This document shows, piece after piece, positions 5,871 to 7,332 of a stretch of 7,332 nucleotides of DNA; position 1 is the first letter of the stretch; the number at the start of each line of letters is the position of its first letter. Below the pieces are notes generated by a model. It saw only the letters and a list, made by a program, of their open reading frames with translations. It was not told the origin of the DNA and did no database searches. Source of the DNA: Archaeoglobaceae archaeon. Its GTDB lineage: Archaea > Halobacteriota > Archaeoglobi > Archaeoglobales > JdFR-42. A program made the position numbers and the translations under genes. Location: the NCBI GenBank assembly GCA_015523685.1, contig WAJW01000217.1, positions 1-7,332 on the forward strand, written 5' to 3'.

Positions 5871-5892
5871 TTTATTGAATCTGATGGTATAG

Positions 5893-5920
5893 TTAACTTA
5901 AGCTTTATGATTTTAATTTC
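5893..5920 (-). promoter_or_regulatory. Possible promoter of the mfnB operon
   Basis: This AT-rich stretch reads on the minus strand GAAATTAAAATCATAAAG and then TTAAGTTAA, 25-50 bp before ATG 5870. Either the TTAAGTTAA box (leaderless start) or the TTAAAAT box after GAAA (leader of about 18 nt) could serve. Neither is a clean TATA match, so only the region is proposed. Confidence 0.3.
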
Positions 5921-5962
5921 AGGAGAATTCATGGAATTTGAAGATCTGTGAGTTCCGGTTGT

Positions 5963-5973
5963 AAATTTTTATA
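5963..5973 (+). promoter_or_regulatory. TATA box for sppA, leaderless type
   Basis: AAATTTTTATA lies with its centre about 27 bp before ATG 5996, so transcription should begin at or near the start codon. The first ten bases are identical to the box before the ferritin-like gene, at almost the same distance from the start. No Shine-Dalgarno is present. Confidence 0.55.
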
Positions 5974-5995
5974 GATGTAAAACAATCCTGTTGAT

Positions 5996-6856
5996 ATGAA
6001 ACCATCTGTAAAAAGAAATGGTTTCGCCTGGGTGATGGTGGTACTGCTGATCGTTTCCGTATCCCTTGCATTTATATCGATCTCTGGATTTAGAGTGGTT
6101 GAAAGAGATAAAATTGCTATTGTACCTCTTCAAGGCATTATAATTAGTGGCGATACTGATGAGAGTGGTTATGTTTCATCAGCCCTGTTCACCCGAACAC
6201 TTTACAGACTCAAGGATGATGACAGGGTAAAGGCCATTGTGATTGTGGTAAACAGCCCGGGAGGTACTCCATCTGCATCATATGAGATAGCCAGATCAAT
6301 AGATGACGTGAAGAAAAGTAAACCCGTTATAGCATTCCTGGGAGATATGGCAACTTCAGGTGCATATTACGCCATTTCACCATCAACCAGGATTGTGGCT
6401 CTCCCTGATACCGTAACAGGAAGCCTTGGGGTCATATGGGTGATAGAAAATAAGGAAGGATATTATGAAGACAAGGGCATAAAATTTTTTGTTTATAAAT
6501 CGGGGGAGATGAAAGATATTGGAGCTCCGTGGCGAGAGCCCACATCGGAGGAGAAAGAGTTGATAAACTCAACGATTCAGGAGATATTCAGCAGGATGAT
6601 GAACGAGATCTCCGACTCTAGAAATCTTTCAGAACCTGTTATAGAAGAACTCTCGGACGCGAGGATTCTAACGGGCTATCAGGCTTATCAGGCTGGCCTT
6701 GTGGATGAAATAGGTACCCTTCACTCGGCAATTGAGATGGCAAAAGACCTGTCGGGCATTGAATCCCCGGAATTGAAGTACATTGAACTCAGAGAAATTG
6801 AGAATATCTCTGCAAGATATCTGGAGGAGAGTTTCAGCGGATATCCTTTCTCGTGA
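5996..6856 (+). CDS. sppA: Signal peptide peptidase SppA, membrane-anchored serine protease
   Basis: SppA degrades signal peptides left in the membrane after protein export. The 286-residue product starts with a basic tail (KPSVKRNGF) and one membrane span (about 11-31), placing the protease domain outside the cell. The domain has the ClpP/crotonase-like S49 fold: VNSPGGTPSAS (85-95), GDMATSGAYY (116-125) with nucleophile Ser121, TGSLGVI (141-147), and YKSGEMKDIGAPWR (167-180). Lys173 lies 52 residues after Ser121, the same spacing as the Ser-Lys dyads I recall from Bacillus (147/199) and Thermococcus (162/214) SppA. The length fits the short single-domain archaeal form rather than the doubled E. 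coli enzyme. It is a single gene, divergent from mfnB, whose 3' end overlaps the MFS gene by 23 bp. Confidence 0.94.
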   Translation: MKPSVKRNGFAWVMVVLLIVSVSLAFISISGFRVVERDKIAIVPLQGIIISGDTDESGYVSSALFTRTLYRLKDDDRVKAIVIVVNSPGGTPSASYEIARSIDDVKKSKPVIAFLGDMATSGAYYAISPSTRIVALPDTVTGSLGVIWVIENKEGYYEDKGIKFFVYKSGEMKDIGAPWREPTSEEKELINSTIQEIFSRMMNEISDSRNLSEPVIEELSDARILTGYQAYQAGLVDEIGTLHSAIEMAKDLSGIESPELKYIELREIENISARYLEESFSGYPFS

Positions 6857-7332
6857 TATACCGGCCTGCAAAAAGGGTTATGATTGAGAGAAATGTTACC
6901 ATCACTCCGGTGCCCATGATTCCCGCGGAAAAACTCCATCTATCCGCAATTTCAACCAGAACCTTGGGAAGAACCCCCAGTCCGAAAAGAGTGCCCATGA
7001 ACAGCACGAAACCTATTGTGGAAGACTGAACTGCCCTGTCAACAGCTCTTGTGATTTCAACAAATGCCATGGGAAAAAAGAAGGATGTAACCACTGCCTG
7101 AATGAACAGAACGGAAGTTAAAATGCTCCTGTCTGCAATGGGAATTGCAAGTGTTGATATACCTGTCAGGGAGACGGACATGAGCAGAAATTTTCTGTGG
7201 CCGAGTCTATCCGATAGAATTCCAATCACAGGTGTTGACAGGCCTCCAATTCTCGCAAGTCCTAAAATATAGAGGGACTGGGCAAGAGGAATACCCCTCT
7301 CGCTGAACAGATAGAGGGGGAGAATCGAAAAC
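6834..7332 (-). CDS. MFS transporter, C-terminal half (5' end beyond the window)
   Basis: The frame is open from the right edge to a TGA at 6836-6834, giving 165 residues and no start codon of its own (GTG 7229 is internal). It begins FSILPLYLFSERGIPLAQ and has a membrane helix, then the MFS loop motif GILSDRLGHRKF, and about four further hydrophobic helices (LLMSVSLTGISTLAIPIA; LFIQAVVTSFFFPMAF; GFVLFMGTLFGLGVLP; IMGTGVMVTFLSIITLFAG) before a basic tail. Only four spans after the motif means this is the loop between helices 8 and 9, so about 60% of the protein is missing. The substrate cannot be told from this half. Its last eight codons lie antisense to the end of sppA. Confidence 0.85.
   Translation of the reverse strand, partial: FSILPLYLFSERGIPLAQSLYILGLARIGGLSTPVIGILSDRLGHRKFLLMSVSLTGISTLAIPIADRSILTSVLFIQAVVTSFFFPMAFVEITRAVDRAVQSSTIGFVLFMGTLFGLGVLPKVLVEIADRWSFSAGIMGTGVMVTFLSIITLFAGRYITRKDIR

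Noticed and set aside
5892..5905. Overlapping 6-bp palindromes GTTAAC, CTTAAG and AAGCTT before mfnB
   Set aside because: Such short palindromes are expected by chance in AT-rich DNA and there is no wider symmetry.
5921..5951. Six-codon ORF (MEFEDL) with AGGAG 5 nt upstream, before sppA
   Set aside because: It lies upstream of the likely sppA TATA box, so it would not be in the sppA transcript. A chance match is as likely as a leader peptide.
1..7332. Search by eye for CRISPR repeats, tRNA genes, insertion-sequence ends or toxin-antitoxin pairs
   Set aside because: No direct repeat array, cloverleaf-like segment, transposase or paired small genes was seen. Nearly all of the window is taken up by conserved genes.

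Overview
The window looks like chromosomal DNA from a euryarchaeon, most likely in or near the Archaeoglobales. Supporting signs are an FtsZ1–SecE–Spt5–L11 gene run, a methanofuran-pathway enzyme (MfnB), archaeal AT-rich promoter boxes and T-rich terminators, and two single genes that appear to be leaderless. L11 is not followed by L1/L10/L12, an arrangement I recall for Archaeoglobus. The lineage is an inference from gene content, not from a search.

Layout. Positions 2-155 (+) hold the 3' end of a gene ending in a CFI-box type C-terminal domain. The domain is intact in sequence but split by a one-base frameshift near 103-110, so it is scored as a pseudogene or a sequencing error. A 10-bp-arm inverted repeat sits on its stop codon. 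Positions 228-503 (+) encode a small TTG-start protein of unknown function. From 2777 down to 557 (-) runs a compact operon, ftsZ1, secE, spt5, rpl11, with gaps of 12 nt or less or with overlapping stop and start codons. It has a promoter upstream near 2835 and a T-rich terminator after L11. Divergent from it, at 2969-3382 (+), is a bacterioferritin-like diiron protein with a leaderless-type promoter. It converges, with a 6-bp overlap, on a second minus-strand operon read from 5870 to 3377: mfnB, guaB (IMP dehydrogenase) and a 98-residue unknown. Divergent from mfnB is sppA (5996-6856, +), a membrane-anchored signal peptide peptidase with the same 10-base promoter element as the ferritin gene. 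It converges with a 23-bp overlap on the C-terminal half of an MFS transporter that runs off the right edge.

How the genes work together. The ftsZ1 operon links cell division with protein translocation (SecE), transcription elongation (Spt5) and translation (L11). The mfnB operon pairs the first step of methanofuran biosynthesis with the entry step to GMP. Genes inside the operons carry Shine-Dalgarno sequences 6-7 nt before their starts, while ferritin and sppA do not.

Most of the window is conserved housekeeping DNA. I do not see a new defence system, CRISPR array, insertion sequence, tRNA or rRNA. The items most worth a second look are the frameshifted CFI-box gene, the 98-residue partner of guaB, the small TTG-start gene and the overlapping convergent gene ends.
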